From: Toxotes chatareus
Taxonomy: Eukaryota > Chordata > Actinopteri > Toxotidae
DNA: 64,000 nt
Reading direction: 5' to 3'
Assembly: GCA_016801885.1 (NCBI GenBank)
Contig: CM028888.1
Span: forward strand, 5,750,501 to 5,814,500
How positions within the stretch are numbered: the stretch's first letter is position 1; each line of letters starts with the position of its first letter. This document shows positions 12,301 through 25,591 of the stretch, in pieces. The notes beneath the pieces are model-generated. The model was given only the letters and a program-made list of their open reading frames with translations, was not told where the DNA came from and ran no database searches. The translations under genes and the position numbers were made by a program.

Positions 12301-15300
12301 ATTTGAACCACATCAAAAATGAGTGAAATAACAAAGAAAAAAAAATAGACAAAACACATGCAAAACCAGAACAATCTCGCTTCCCTGTGTTTGTAATAAC
12401 AGTGAGGACATTGTTCAGCAGCAGTGGAGGAAATCCACTCAGATGTGACTATGTCTGAGTTAGATTTGGTGTTGATGAGAGATTAGGAGAGGGTGTTTGA
12501 GTCTACAGGTCTTCCCAGTGTTCACTGCCAGCTGATGCATGAACAAGCTGGTGTTAAAGCAAGCTTTGAGACTGCAGCATTTGAAGTAATGCCGGAACTA
12601 AATCTCTTCACTGCTACAAATAATAAATTATGTTGATGTGAATCCAACCTGCACTGTGTTCTTCTAATTATCTGCGCCGGGGTTAAATGATATCATAAGG
12701 ATTTCATTATGTGTTAATTTCTGCTTAGAAGTCTTGAAGTGAGCTGCTGGAGGTTCAGGTGGAAGCAATTTTCTGTGTTTTCCTAATGTGCCGTAGGTGA
12801 TGGACACGACATGCAGGGAGCAGAGGACACATGCTTACAATCAGGTTTATTTTTGGTTACAGTAAAATTACCATAATGTCTTCACAAATCTTAAATTACA
12901 GTAAGTCATTTGTCATTTATAAAACAGAAAACTGCTGGCGAAGGGTTCAGGAAGCCATTGGCACTGGAGAGGAAAAAAACACTTGATGAGGACATGAGAG
13001 ACTGATGATTGTTGATTACATAACAGGAGAAAACAGTAATGTTGCTATCTGATGCCAGACAACCCCACCTTGTGTTTCTGTGAGAGTGTACAGTATGTGT
13101 GTTTGTGCACTCATGCCCTGTGTTTGCACATCTGCTCATCTGGAAGAGCTGGCTCATGCAATGACACTGCCAGAGGCCTGGTTACAGTGCATTGGCTAGA
13201 TCTGTTTCTGGTCTTACTGCATCCATTATCCTGTCAGAGTGTAGCAGGGGAGCAATGACTTCATACCTTCCTGACAGCCAGCTGCGCACGGATATTTATG
13301 TCTTTTTACATTATATCAATTAGTGTCAAAGCATAGAATGATTGCTCTCTAAGCAACAGGGCTGTGTGCACAAACATAGCAAATTCGCATTCTAACATTT
13401 AGTATCATCGCACACACATTTCCATAAACACACAAATGCTGATTAAAGTGGATTAGAGAGGTTTGCCCAAACGTGAGTCATTTTGGGGAGTTGATGGGAG
13501 AAAGTGAGTGATGTTGCCTTTCTGCGTGTGTGTGTGCACTGTATGTCTGAAGTGGGTTATGAAGGGAGTGATTTGCTCATGCATAACATCACTACTGTTC
13601 ATTTCTGAGTGGAAAGTAAATAGTTATTTATTTTGGAGGGAAACGCAGTATATCCACAGGAAAACAGGAAGCACGAAGCCTTAAAGCTCTGCCCCAAAAG
13701 GGGCAGGGAATGTGTAATAAGCTCTGAGCAAACCCACTGAAAGCTCCAACTGGAACCTTCAGGTTAAACCCCGATTAAATGTATTCCAGTTTTCAGGAAC
13801 TCCATTGCTCTTTCCGTGGCAATTGTTGTTGAGTGTCCAATGTTGACTCATTGCTAGTTTATTTGCATCTTGGAAGATGTGTGGTAACTTGGGATAAGTC
13901 CCAAGCAAATGTCTGCTTACAGTTATATTTCAGTAAGAACATGCTTGAACATCATAATTTATTCCTCCATTTAACCTAAATTTTATGGAGTACTGGCTTG
14001 TGTCAGTCTTCTCACATCCCATTCTGTCATTCATAACACAGACATGAAGTGGTTTCCTGTAAACCACATGACTGATCGAGGAGGGTCAACAGTGCAGCTC
14101 CCTTGGCGTGCTTAACATTAGCAGGTCCTTTCAGCTTCCTGCCAAGATGTTTCTACTCCTTTGAGCTTTGTTCACACAAATTTTCATGAGCTGTTCCTCC
14201 CACCCCGAAATCTGAATCTTTTAAAAGGACACAAAAAGTCGACAGTACATCAAGATTTTGTTATTTCCTGGAGAGTTCCTTGGAAATCAGATTAATGGCC
14301 AAGAGAAAGTGTGAGAGGGCAGCAGACTCCCCTGTCTGGTTTTCATGTCAACATACTTACAGTGTCAAGATGAATATAAAATACATACTATAAAGCTCTG
14401 ATTCCCTCAATGTGGTAGCTGTGAGTTTTCATAAAATTTCTAGACTGTGCTGTTGAGCATTACTAATGTCAGCCCACAGTAGTACTTTTATACATATTTT
14501 CTCCAACAATAATTTTGAAGAGAAAGAACAAAATAGTTTGGAGCTGTGGAGCTATAGGCTTGCTCCCTGATCTTAGTTCTTTGATATTGGTAATGCACAG
14601 CTTGTCAGTGTTATTAATATGAATATTCCTCTTCTCCTCTTCTCTTCTCAGGGATTGTTTTGATGTTGCTCCTATATAATCCTGTTTCTGTAGCATTTTT
14701 TGTAATTCATGCCCCCCCTCCCCCCTTTTTTTTTTTCATTTGCTGGGTCTATTATTATTGCATGAGATGTTGGAAATGATGTTGGCTAGCTCACTTGAGG
14801 GAAATGTCATGGGTTAGTATTTCTTTCTGAGCCCTGTCCACCTTTTTTCTTTGATTGGCCCTCTGGGACTTATGCACTTTCTGCCAGTTTTCTTGTGGAA
14901 GCATCTAATGAACCACATTATTGTTAATGGTGTTTTTCTTGTATTTTTTATTCTCCTTGACTTGCCTCCTTTTTTGCATGTTTTCTTACACTGTCACTTC
15001 TTCTGGTCTACCCTTTAAATTCACTTTGCTCTATTATGGATTTGTATTTTGGTGAGTTACATCCCCTCTTCATGCACCCATGGTCTCCCGTCTCACGTCT
15101 TCACCTCTCTCAAACCAGGTGCTCCCCATTCTCTCCCATCACAGCTCCATTTTTTTTTTCTTCCTCTCAGCTGTCAGCTGTGCTTAGTTGGCTTGATGGA
15201 ACATATTTTGTTTTCTCATCATGCATTACATTCATAGTGCATCTTGCTCTGTTGTATTAATCTTTTTACTGTTGCAAAAACACTGAGTTCATCTGGATAC

Positions 15301-18300
15301 TATTAATGTTATATTAATTCATGTTTTTCATGATCATTTATTCTATGGAGTTACTCACAGGTCTAACATGTATGTGCTTTTTTTTTTTTCTTTTTGGCAG
15401 TGTGACCATATACGAGTGCTGTCCTGGGTACATAAACCTGGAGGGCATGAAAGGATGCACTGGAGGTAGGTGGCTCAAACCACCATCTGGTCAGGGGTTA
15501 ATTCAAAGTCAATTCAAGATTTCAGTTTATTGGTACTACAGACTTGAACAATGCATGAACAATTCCTCTGCTTTCCCCCCCAAGTGGCTCCCATTGAAAA
15601 TGTGTATGATACACTGGGGCTCGTAAAGGCTACAACCACACAGCAATATTCTGACATTTCCAAGCTGAGAGAGGAAATTGAAGGCGAAGGCTCCTTCACT
15701 ATTTTTGCACCTAACAACGATGCCTGGGATCAGCTTAACCCTGTGAGTAGAATGGGGGTTTAAAACTTTACTAGAGGAACACAAATAAATACAATGAGTA
15801 CTCACACCATAAGTGCCCTTTAACTAATGTTGTGATTTCCCCAGACTGCACGGTCTGCACTGGTGAGCAATGTGAACATCGAGCTGTACAATGCTCTTCA
15901 CTTCCACATGGTGGACCGGCGTCTCCTGACCAAAGACTTGAAGAACAGCATGACTGTAACTTCCATGTACAATGACCTGGAGCTCTTCATAAACCACTAT
16001 CCAAATGGGGTCAGTTTTTCCACAGTGTAAAAAACTGTTCAAGATTGCATGAATTCACGTCTGAATAATGTCTATAAATTACGTCTAACCAAACTGATTA
16101 TCTAGACTTAACATGAAATGTCCCCTCTGTGAAGATTGTGACAGTGAACTGTGCCAGGATCATCTACGGTAACCAGATGGCCACGAACGGTGTGGTGCAT
16201 GTGGTTGATCGGGTCATCAGCCCTGTGGGAAGCAACATCAAGGACATCCTTGATAACACTGAGGAGCTCTCCTCCTTCAGCGTATGTAAAATACACAGCA
16301 CTCTAAACACACTGGGTTTCAAAGCCAATATGGCGTTTCACTATTGAAACTGGAGTGTAAACTGTCAAGAAAAGAAATAGTATCAGATACAGTATCAGCT
16401 GGAACCTCAATGTTTCTAGCATGTTTGCGCCCGTTATGTGACGCATGCTATTGTTGTTTCTCAGGCTGCAGCACTGGCTTCTGGCATAATGGACAAGCTG
16501 GATCAGCCTGGTCACTATACTCTGTTTGCTCCCACTGATAAAGCTTTTGAAAACTTGAGCCCAGGCTACTTGGAGCGTGTCATGGATGACAAAGCTGTTA
16601 TTACAGGTATATTGGACATGTGATACACTAACGATGATAAAAACTACTAGCAAACCATCCTTGGGTTGATTTGGGTGTGCATTTAAATATTTCTGTCCAT
16701 GCTGGCCATTCAAGGGATGGCAATGTTGGCTAAGTCCTGAATATGGAACTTATTAACTCTGAAGATACCCAGAGTCCTCTTGTACCACCAGCAGATCAAA
16801 GCTTTCAATTGTTCAGTGAAATATCTCAACATTGACAAGATGGATTTCCACAGATTGGTAGCTTAATCGGTTTAGAGATTTCACGACTTTATTCTCAGTG
16901 CCAATGTGAGGTTGATGTAATACCTACTTGCTGTTGACGATTACGTTAACCTGGAGTGAACTTAATTCAGACCGATTATATATATAGGTATATAGGTTAA
17001 TATCTAATCACAACTAAACCACTGAAGCCATCTTCCAAACCCTTTCTGTAAATTCCTGCAAAATGCATTGCTAAACTTTGATACCCATCACGTTCTCAGG
17101 AATAAAAAATTAAACATCCATTTACACAGACAAGAAAGCCCACAAACCATGCAATGGAAGCAGGAAACTCATGTCTCCATGGTCTCAGCTTATCAGCTTA
17201 TTTGCTAAGTCACTGGCCAGCCTGGAATGTCTATTAACATGTGGTCAGTTTGCGGTGTCCTCAGAGATTGGCTCCCTTTGGGAACACAACATAACCTCAG
17301 ATACATTCTCAGACACTTGGCAAACAAACTCTGCTGACCAACCATGTTAGAATAGCCACCAAAGTAAAGATCACATGGAGCCTTGTGCCTTGTTTTAACA
17401 AGGGAAGGTTTGGGCCACAGATTAATTTGGCCTGCAGTGCGACATTGATTGCACTTGAATTTCTGTGGGTTTGGAAGGGTTTTCCGTGTTGTAATTGCAG
17501 TGCTTTTGCTGGCTCAGTTTGACAGTTGGACTCAGTCGGATATGTAATCCCATTTCTAAATGTTGACAGAATTGCCTAAATATTTCTAAAAGAGCTGAAA
17601 GAATGTGTGTGTCTGTGTGCGTGCATGTTGAATAATGAGTGCAACTGTAAATCTTGGAGTGTCTAGGCATATTACAAAAACAACTGCAGGAAAGCCACAA
17701 AGGATATAAAAGTGTGTAATCTGATCAGCTACTTTTTTTGAACTCCTCAGCCCCGCTCTCTCTCACACTTCCACTAACTTTGCCATTTTCACATATCCCA
17801 TCAGCCTTGGTGAACTACCACCTGTTGAACAGTGTCCAGTGCTCTGAGGCAATCATGGCAGGATCAGTGTATGAGACCGCAGAGGGCAGCACCATAGAAA
17901 TTGGCTGTGATGGTGACAGTCTGACAGTCAATGGCATCAAGATGGTGCTGAAGAAGGACATTGTCGCCACCAATGGTGTCGTCCACCTCATTGACCAGGT
18001 GCTTGTCCCTGACTCAGGTAAAACACATTGTGAATTTTAATCTGTTTTCTTCCTCAGCAATTAGAAAATTTCTTCAAGCAGTTTATCTATATCAACACGT
18101 CATGTTTGTTATTCATATCAGCCAAGGAAGTGATGGAGCTGATGGGAGACTCCCAGAGAGCTTTCAGTGACCTGGTGTCCGAACTGGGCTTAGCCTCTGA
18201 ACTTCGTGCAAAGACAGAGTACACGCTTCTTGCTCCTCACGACGATGCCTTCACCAGTGAGTTGATCTCCAAACAGGTTTTTATGGACAGCAAAATGGCT

Positions 18301-18689
18301 CAGTGGTTTACTAAGGTGACCTTGAGCAAGACACTGAAATGCTTTGTGCAATGTGATGGAAAAGTCACTTTTTGTCCTTTAAAAGTATGTTAATTCATTT
18401 CATAATATTCACGACATTTAATATTTTTTGACTGTCACACAGGAGAAATAATGAGAAAATTTACTTCTAATATTATCTGTGTCCTTTTAAACTCTGTGTT
18501 TGTCAGATGAGGTGATGGCAACAGACCAGAGTGTGCTGAGATTCATTTTGCAGAACCACATCTTGAGGCTGAAAGTTACACTGAGTGAGCTCTACAATGG
18601 ACAGCTGCTGGAAACACTGGCTGGAAGTCTGCTCAGAGTCTTCATTTACCGCACAGTGAGAACTCTGTGTGTGTGTGTGTGTGTGTGTT

Positions 18690-18722
<33 letters not shown>

Positions 18723-21700
18723 TGCATCAGAGCATCAAACACAGTCAGTAAAGAACAGGGGAAAAAAATAAATAAGAGGTGATGGAATGACAGTCAGTTG
18801 GCGTCAACATTGGAGGTCTGAAAGCCCTCCAATATTACAGGGTCCCTTACCAGGTGTTAACATGATATTGCTGTCTTTCAGCTATAAACAAATAATATAA
18901 AATAGCTAATTAGTCCAGCTCTTGGCAAATGAAGTGTGTTTCTAATTTGGTGGTTCAGATATTAGAGTCAGCTGGGTTTAATTTCCTCACAGAATGGTAT
19001 TGTACTGTTTGATTGCAAACAGGACAGTGTGACAGTCCCCCTCCCCTAAGTTAAACACTTACCAGACTTGTACAGTGTCTTTTAGACCATGTAAATCTGC
19101 ACTCTGAATGTTTCTCTTTTGTTAGGCTGTGTGCATAGAAAACGCATGTCTGATCCGCGGCAGTAAGGAGGGAAGCAATGGGGCCCTCCATCTTATTAGG
19201 TCTCTCATCAAACCGGCCAAGAAAAGCATGTACCAGCTCCTGGTTGCTGACGGACGGTTCAAGTAAGAGCTACAGCTTATTTTATGTTGTGTTTAATCTA
19301 TTTGCTTTCCTAACTTTGAAACAGATAGAAATAACAGTGTCTTCCTCTTCCATCCAAAAAGTTGAATTCATAAGTTGTAAAACACACTGTTGTTCAATTT
19401 AACACACTCTGGAGTTTTGCAGCTACAGCTTTATTTGGTCCTGGATGACCAGTAGCTCAAGTGGGCTGATTTCAGCAGACATTAGTCGTTGCATTGTAAC
19501 TTACATTACTGAGTCAGTTTATATTATTAGCTTACTGAAGTCTAAGTGTTTTTTTCCCCCACACTGTCAATCTATCAAATGTGTGAATGCAAACTTCTGA
19601 TTTTGAGGTTGCTTGTTATTTAGGTTACTGGGAAAGTCAAGGGTTCGGAGAAATGATGTGTGAAAAGTGAGAAGTTGAGTTGTGGTGTGAGGACAGCATC
19701 ACCTTCTCATCAATAAACTTACCAAATGTTAGTAGTAGTGTCTTACAATATACACTTCACCGTTTTTGGATCTGTGACAAATGCTGGCACCAGTAGAGGC
19801 TGATAATGAATAACTGAGGAAGCAGATGTGTGAATAAATGGGACCACACAGGCACATGAGTCTCAACAGAAATCCTAACCTTAACTCCATTAATTCACAT
19901 CGCCAAAACCATAATCCTCTTGTCTAAAATGAGAAACATTTTAGACAAGTTTTGTTCCAAATACAACACATAACCTGGTCTTGTCCATGCGCAAAATTCA
20001 TTTCTGCCTTTGCAGATTATGTCACCAGCATTATTACTTCAATAAACCCAAAAGTGTCAACCTGGACATTACTCCTAGGTTTAGGCTTCTTTTCATTTCC
20101 ACACTGCTGCGTGCTCACAGTGTGAATTGATAATATTGATGATTTTTATTACTTTGTTTGAATGTAGGATTTTCCTGTCACTGATGGAGACTGCAGGTCT
20201 GACTGATCTGCTTAAGCAGGAAGGTTCTTACACCATCTTTGCACCAACTGACGATGCTTTTGATGGCCTCAGTAGAGAGGACTTTGTCCTGCTCAAAAGT
20301 AAGTTCTCCACTGAAATGAACACACATCCACCTCTTTTTATGCATCTCCCTTTTAAACACTGGGGATTGCTGTCGAGCCATTTTGTTCCGATATCAAGTT
20401 ATGTAATGCAGGAAAGGCAAAGATGTTAACTCTCCTGCATAGTACCTAATTCATGTTTGCCTTGCGTTGTCATTGACAGGCGATCTGAATGCTTTGAGAA
20501 CCATTCTGCTGTACCACTTCAGTAATGGTGTCTTCATCAATGGAGGATTAGAGAGAGGAGTTACCAATCTGCTGAAAACGCTCCAGGGCAGCAACTTGCA
20601 AGTTTTGTCTGTATGTACAATCAGCCATCATTTCAGAGACAGGGGCTTATTTCTTGATCCTTTCAGATGCATCAGCACATGAAATCCAAATTTTCACCGT
20701 TTCTCAGAGCCTGCATCATGAGATGTTAACTCGGTTTTTCCCCACATTCTCATTTAAACAATAGAATCAAAGAGCCAGTACTAATCTATTACTTCAAAGC
20801 TGGATATCTCTGGAGAGCCGCCAGCAGTAATAAAATCTGGCTTCCTGTCATTCTTGTCAACACCCATTCTTGGTATTCACCCACCACTCCTCTGATGCCC
20901 TCCACCTGCTATTTTTTTTCTTTATTTCTTTTTCTCTCTTGGTCTTCTTGTTGGTTTGGTCATAATTTCACCCATTACCTCAGTTTGTCCTTCACTCTCT
21001 TTCCTATCGTGATGTCAGATCATAAGCCAAGGTTTCATATCAGGCCTACAGGACTTCCTTTGTGGACACAGGATTATACACTAATAGGAGAGCAGACTAT
21101 TCCAGCCTCAGTTTGTTAAAACAAAAAGAGGGGACAGTGATTCATGGTAATTTATCTTTAGATTTTTAAAAACTGGACTGAGGCTGAAAGTGATGTGGAT
21201 GAGGGGGACTGAGAGGAAACAGAGGAGGGAAACCTATCCCTTACTTTATTCAGCATGTCCACCTTCAGTCACATCAGTAGAGACAGTTAAATTGCAGGAA
21301 ATTAATCAGAAATTGAACTCCCAGATCTCACATCCAACAACATAGCACACTGTCTGTGATTTCTATTAAGTCTCACCTGACCTCAAAACCTCTCATGTGA
21401 AACAGTGTAAATTTAGATGTCTAGAGAGAATAGACATGACAATAACTGTCTCATTACAGTAATTTGCTGGTAGATGTTGATGTAACTGACAAAATAAGAC
21501 TTGATCCCATTGGGAAAAAAATAGCTATGCATTCAGTGTTTTTCTTCAGTGTCTTTTGTTTTTTTTTCTAGGTAAATAACTCTATTCATGTCAACTCTGT
21601 GGACATACCAGACAGTGACCTGATGGCAACAAATGGTGTGATCCATGTAGTGAAGAATATTCTCTATCCTGGGGGTGAGACCAGCATACATTTCCATACA

Positions 21701-24700
21701 TTCATGCAATGTGTCTGGGATGTATTATGTTATGTTCTTTTGATGATGCATATTACTTGCAGACCTTCCCGTGGGCCGCCAGGACCTCCTGGTCTTGCTG
21801 AGGAAGCTGATCAAGTATATCCAGTTAAAGGTAGAGAAAGAAAATGTGTGAAAATGCACAGCTCAGATTTTCTGACTTGTATATTTTATATTTTATCTTA
21901 CTCTGTTATGCTTTTTGCTCTTTAGTTTGTTTCTGGATTTTCTTATGCTGAGGTCCCACTCACTTTCATCAGTAAGTTTCCTTAGTGCCACTGTCACTGT
22001 ATGAGTTATGAATATTATTGCATCTGCAAAAAGTTAAAAAGTGATTTTGTTACTTCACAGAGAAGACCATCACAACTACTCGTTATGTTGAAACAGGTAA
22101 GACCACTATTAGTGAGCACGACTGAAAATTTTGAATTTGTTTTGACCAGAAAACTGTCATTAGTGGTGATCATAATAAATCCAGACGACCTTTAAAGCTA
22201 ACTGATGTTCTTTGTTCAAAAATGAACAGCCCCAAAGTGAAATCCAATCTGCTCCAATTTATCCAATTTAATCACCTCCACTGGAGAGGAGGTAATTAAG
22301 CTGTCAAATCATCACAGGGTTAGAGGCTTTTGGATGTTGTTCATTCAGCTCGGCTTAGTCTAGTCCAGTGCACTTCCACACAGATGTATTAGATAAAATA
22401 CTAGAGACAAAGTCTGATTCATCAGACTTTATCTCACATTACATGAACTATAGATCTGAAGGTCTGGACCACTAGAAGATTAAATGTTTTGGGGCTGCAA
22501 TTTTATATTATTCAATTCCAAGAAACTGTAGTTTTGATCTACAGGACTTTAAAAATAAGTTAAACCTGCGCGTGAATGATAAAATACACATCTGGTTGTA
22601 AAACCATGTAGAAAATACACACACGAGCACACCCACACAAATGTAAATGAAATCACAATGTTATCTTTATCGGTTCGATAATAGGTGGGATGGTTTATCA
22701 TCCAGGCCATGTGTATCCTTATATTAGTATATGCTCTCAAAACAAAAAAGCCACAGGTTTAAGTATAAATTTACCATAATCTTTTAATTACTGTGAAAGA
22801 CAAACATGAGTCTGGCTGTAGTTACCGGAGCAGGCCACGTGTCTATGGACTTTGAGCCAAAGATTAGCCCTCGGATACAAACACACATCTGTCAGCTTTC
22901 ATCTCTTTATGACTCATAAATCAAAAAAATCATCACTCAGAAGCAGAAAATATAAAAGAAGTAAAAGGAATGTTCCTGGCTGAAGTTTCTGCTGAGGGGG
23001 AATCAGAAGAGGATTTGTAAGACTTTACAGATATATCTATCCCCAGATGGGATTTATTGACTGGATTCAAATCGCAATGAGAAAAATTTGTAAAGAAATA
23101 TGTAACATGTCAAATTTTCTTCACACATCAGTCTTTATTTGGTCTGGATGCTTTGATAACATAACATACAGTCCCTCCAGCCTGTTCATTCACTCATAAC
23201 AGAGATCATGTGGGAGATTACCTTTCTCACTATCATTGTTAACGGATGCTCTTGTTACATCTCCTTACACCTTCTCTACAGTCCCTGATGTAACAAAGGT
23301 GGTCAGAGTCATTGAACAGCCATCTGTCAAGGTAACAAGAGTCATTGAAACGGAACCAGCAGTTACTAGGGTGGTTGTCGAGGGGAAGCCAGTGATCACC
23401 GAGGTAACCAGGGTTGTCGAGGGGGAACCTTCCATTACCAAGGTTACAAGAGTTATTGAGGGTAAGGTTATCATTCATATTTTGAGTGGAAATGATAAGT
23501 TAGATAGTGAAATTTAGACTTCACAATGACTTTGGAATAGATTTGATGAAACAGCACGTTTTATTTAATGCAGGTGGAGAGTTTGATGCAGATGGGAGGA
23601 GACTTACAGGTCAGTTTCTCTGTTTACTATGTTTACTCCGATGAGGAGCCTGATAGTCTATATCTAAGAAGTTTCTTGCGTCTACAAAGAGCTCTTTTCA
23701 CATATGCATCCACGGTTCCCTTGAACACAGTTAACTGAGCATCATCATCGAATGCGATTTCTATTAAACATTACTTTTCCTTGGTGAGCATCATTAAGTC
23801 ATCAGATACATTGTTTTCATGCTGTGCACCATTTTAGCCTTATAAGAATATTTTTGTGGATGATTTGCAGACATTGTGTATGTGTAAAAACTTTTGCGTG
23901 TACTTCCATTACTCAGACTCGCTTCAGTAACTATCCCCGCTTTGTGGTATATATTATTTAGCGAACACAGAAGTCATTGCAAATGTTGCGTTCTGTTCAG
24001 CTATTGCCAAAAGTGGAATCACGATTTCATGTCCACTTGTCAGTGCTCAAATGCCTCTTATATAGCAGCATGACCAACCAGCTTCATTAGCCTGTATTTG
24101 TTTCTGGACCTACTAAATCAAAGAGTGCCAGAATACACAAGAGTGTAGCTTCCGTTATTTTAGATCACCCCAGAGAAAAACGGTTTGCTATGATAACACT
24201 GACTGCTCCATTTTTCTTTTTCTTAAGAGTCACATTTTATGTTTCCTATAATTTCATCACAGCCAGGCTCATGAAGCAGGCCAGGGACAGAAAAACAGTG
24301 CCAATGAATGTTTAATAGCTGGAGCAGTTATGTCACTTCCTGCTGGGGGAGAATCGCAAATTGTCCATAATAACTTGCTGTGATAATGGACAGTCGGAAA
24401 TGTTTTACACAGAGAACACTCTGTTGAACACACTGCTTCTTAGGATTGTACAGTATATCATGATATTCTTTGGCCTGCCACCATTCAAAGCACCACTACC
24501 TCATTCTGGTTTACGATGTTTATGCAGTCTCAATTAATGATGCTACAGAGGAAGGAGGTTGATTTTTGCAGTCCATCTCGTCATTCGGCGCACACAGCTA
24601 CTTTAAGATGAAGCCAAGTTTTTGTACATGTTCTTCTACTGCCCATGGTGCACCATGATTTGTATGTCTGTCCATATCATCACTCCATCTGATTTTGTCT

Positions 24701-25591
24701 CTCCACCAGTGTTCTTGTCTCTAAGGCAAGAATCATCATTAACCATACTCTGTTTATTGTTGCTGTAAAGCGGATGCATGAGCAGTGTTCAAATTATAAT
24801 GTACCATTTCAGGGTGCCCAACTCCAAAATGCCAGCTGTGTGCTTTACGGGGGCGTATAAACCTGTCAGTCAGTCAGTACAGTCGCTAACGGTCTTTATT
24901 CATGAAGATTTTATATCAAACAGGTTGCTCCAAATGTCTGTGTCTTTTCCTCCTTGAAATAATCCTGTTTTTTAATCATTTGCCAGAGAAGTGGTTGCTT
25001 CAAGGTGGAAAAGAACCCCTTACATGATTTTGCATGCAAATGATAAATTGTTCTGTGTTTTGGATCTAACGGTCCAGGCGCAGACTTATCTAAAATCACC
25101 ACCATCCATGGCAACCCATTTATGGTCGATGAGGAATCAGAGAGAATTACCAAAATCATTCAAGGTAAATGATCATAACTCCAGACGTGCAAAGTTTTTG
25201 TGCAGTACTTGCATGTGTGTGTGTCCAAATACAGAGACTGACTGTGTCTTTTCTTCATTTCACAGGCGGAGCTGTTAGGAGAGCTCCAGGTAAGACCAGG
25301 TTGATGGCACATTCATCAACACCAAAGTTGGATTGGACTAAAAAAAAAGTTTTGCCAAAAACCACATAATCACTGCTGGAAAAGCAGCAAGAGCCAACTA
25401 TCTAACCGCATTTTTTTTTCATTATCTACCTTTTCAGTCCTTCCACCTATTTTTGTCGTTCTTCCTTGGTCTGTTTTATTTTGTCTGTTTTCATTCACAC
25501 CTCTGATTCCTCCATTAACTCTGTCTCCTCTTTTACAGCTGGAGTAAGGAAATCAAGACTTACCAGGCGTCACCACAAGCCAAGGGAGTAA
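9316..25591 (+). CDS. postn: Periostin, secreted matricellular FAS1-domain protein, 22 coding exons
   Basis: Periostin is a secreted extracellular-matrix protein that binds collagen and matrix partners and acts in periodontal, bone, heart-valve and regenerating tissue. Coding exons: 9316-9434, 10204-10302, 15401-15465, 15585-15742, 15845-16009, 16135-16281, 16465-16606, 17805-18017, 18122-18256, 18507-18655, 19126-19262, 20168-20298, 20480-20610, 21572-21674, 21763-21830, 21926-21971, 22061-22096, 23282-23461, 23574-23609, 25078-25164, 25266-25289, 25539-25591. All borders are AG/GT with consistent phase, giving 807 residues (human about 836). A hydrophobic signal peptide (MHRLLVVTSVLVALCCLA) precedes YDKIVTHSRIRAR. 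The EMI domain spans about residues 40-94 (CALQQVLGTEKKYFSTC, YECCPGY). Four FAS1 domains follow, about 95-232, 234-365, 368-492 and 496-630, with FAS1 motifs such as GSFTIFAPNNDAW, TNGVVHVVDRV and GVIHVVKNILYP. The C-terminal tail carries VTRVIEGEP-type repeats and a basic end (RLTRRHHKPRE). TGFBI is excluded because it lacks this tail. Which teleost paralogue (a or b) this is cannot be decided here. Confidence 0.96.
10303..15400 (+). other. postn intron 2 (5.1 kb)
   Basis: This is the longest intron of postn, between the two EMI-domain exons. It holds a CA-rich stretch near 11730-11780, a short GCCCC/GGGGC inverted repeat near 13690-13708 and long T runs before the acceptor. I see no exon-like open frame with family resemblance and no recognisable transposon coding sequence. 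Confidence 0.6.
18664..18722. repeat. (GT)n microsatellite in postn intron 10
   Basis: A nearly pure GT repeat, interrupted by two TTTGTG steps, begins just after the exon 10 donor at 18656. It lies close enough to the splice site to be included in intronic splicing context. Confidence 0.85.
22061..25289 (+). CDS. postn: postn C-terminal cassette exons 17-21
   Basis: Five successive exons of 36, 180, 36, 87 and 24 bp (22061-22096, 23282-23461, 23574-23609, 25078-25164, 25266-25289) each start and end in phase 1 and are each a multiple of three. Any of them can be skipped without shifting the frame of the last exon. In mammals the periostin C-terminal tail is the alternatively spliced part. 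They encode KKTITTTRYVE, the repeat exon, GGEFDADGRRLT, GADLSKITTIHGNPF and onward, and GGAVRRAP. That splicing is actually variable here is inference. Confidence 0.8.
23282..23461 (+). CDS. postn: postn exon 18: tandem VTRVIEGEP-type repeats
   Basis: The 60 residues of this exon are a run of 11-14 residue units: VTKVVRVIEQPSVK, VTRVIETEPAVTR, VVVEGKPVITE, VTRVVEGEPSITK and VTRVIEG. Pattern: V-T-(R/K)-V-(I/V)-E-(G/T)-(E/K)-P followed by two or three residues and T. Human periostin has comparable but more diverged units in several exons, such as IEGEPEF and IHGEPII. The alternating hydrophobic pattern suggests extended beta-rich structure. Confidence 0.85.
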
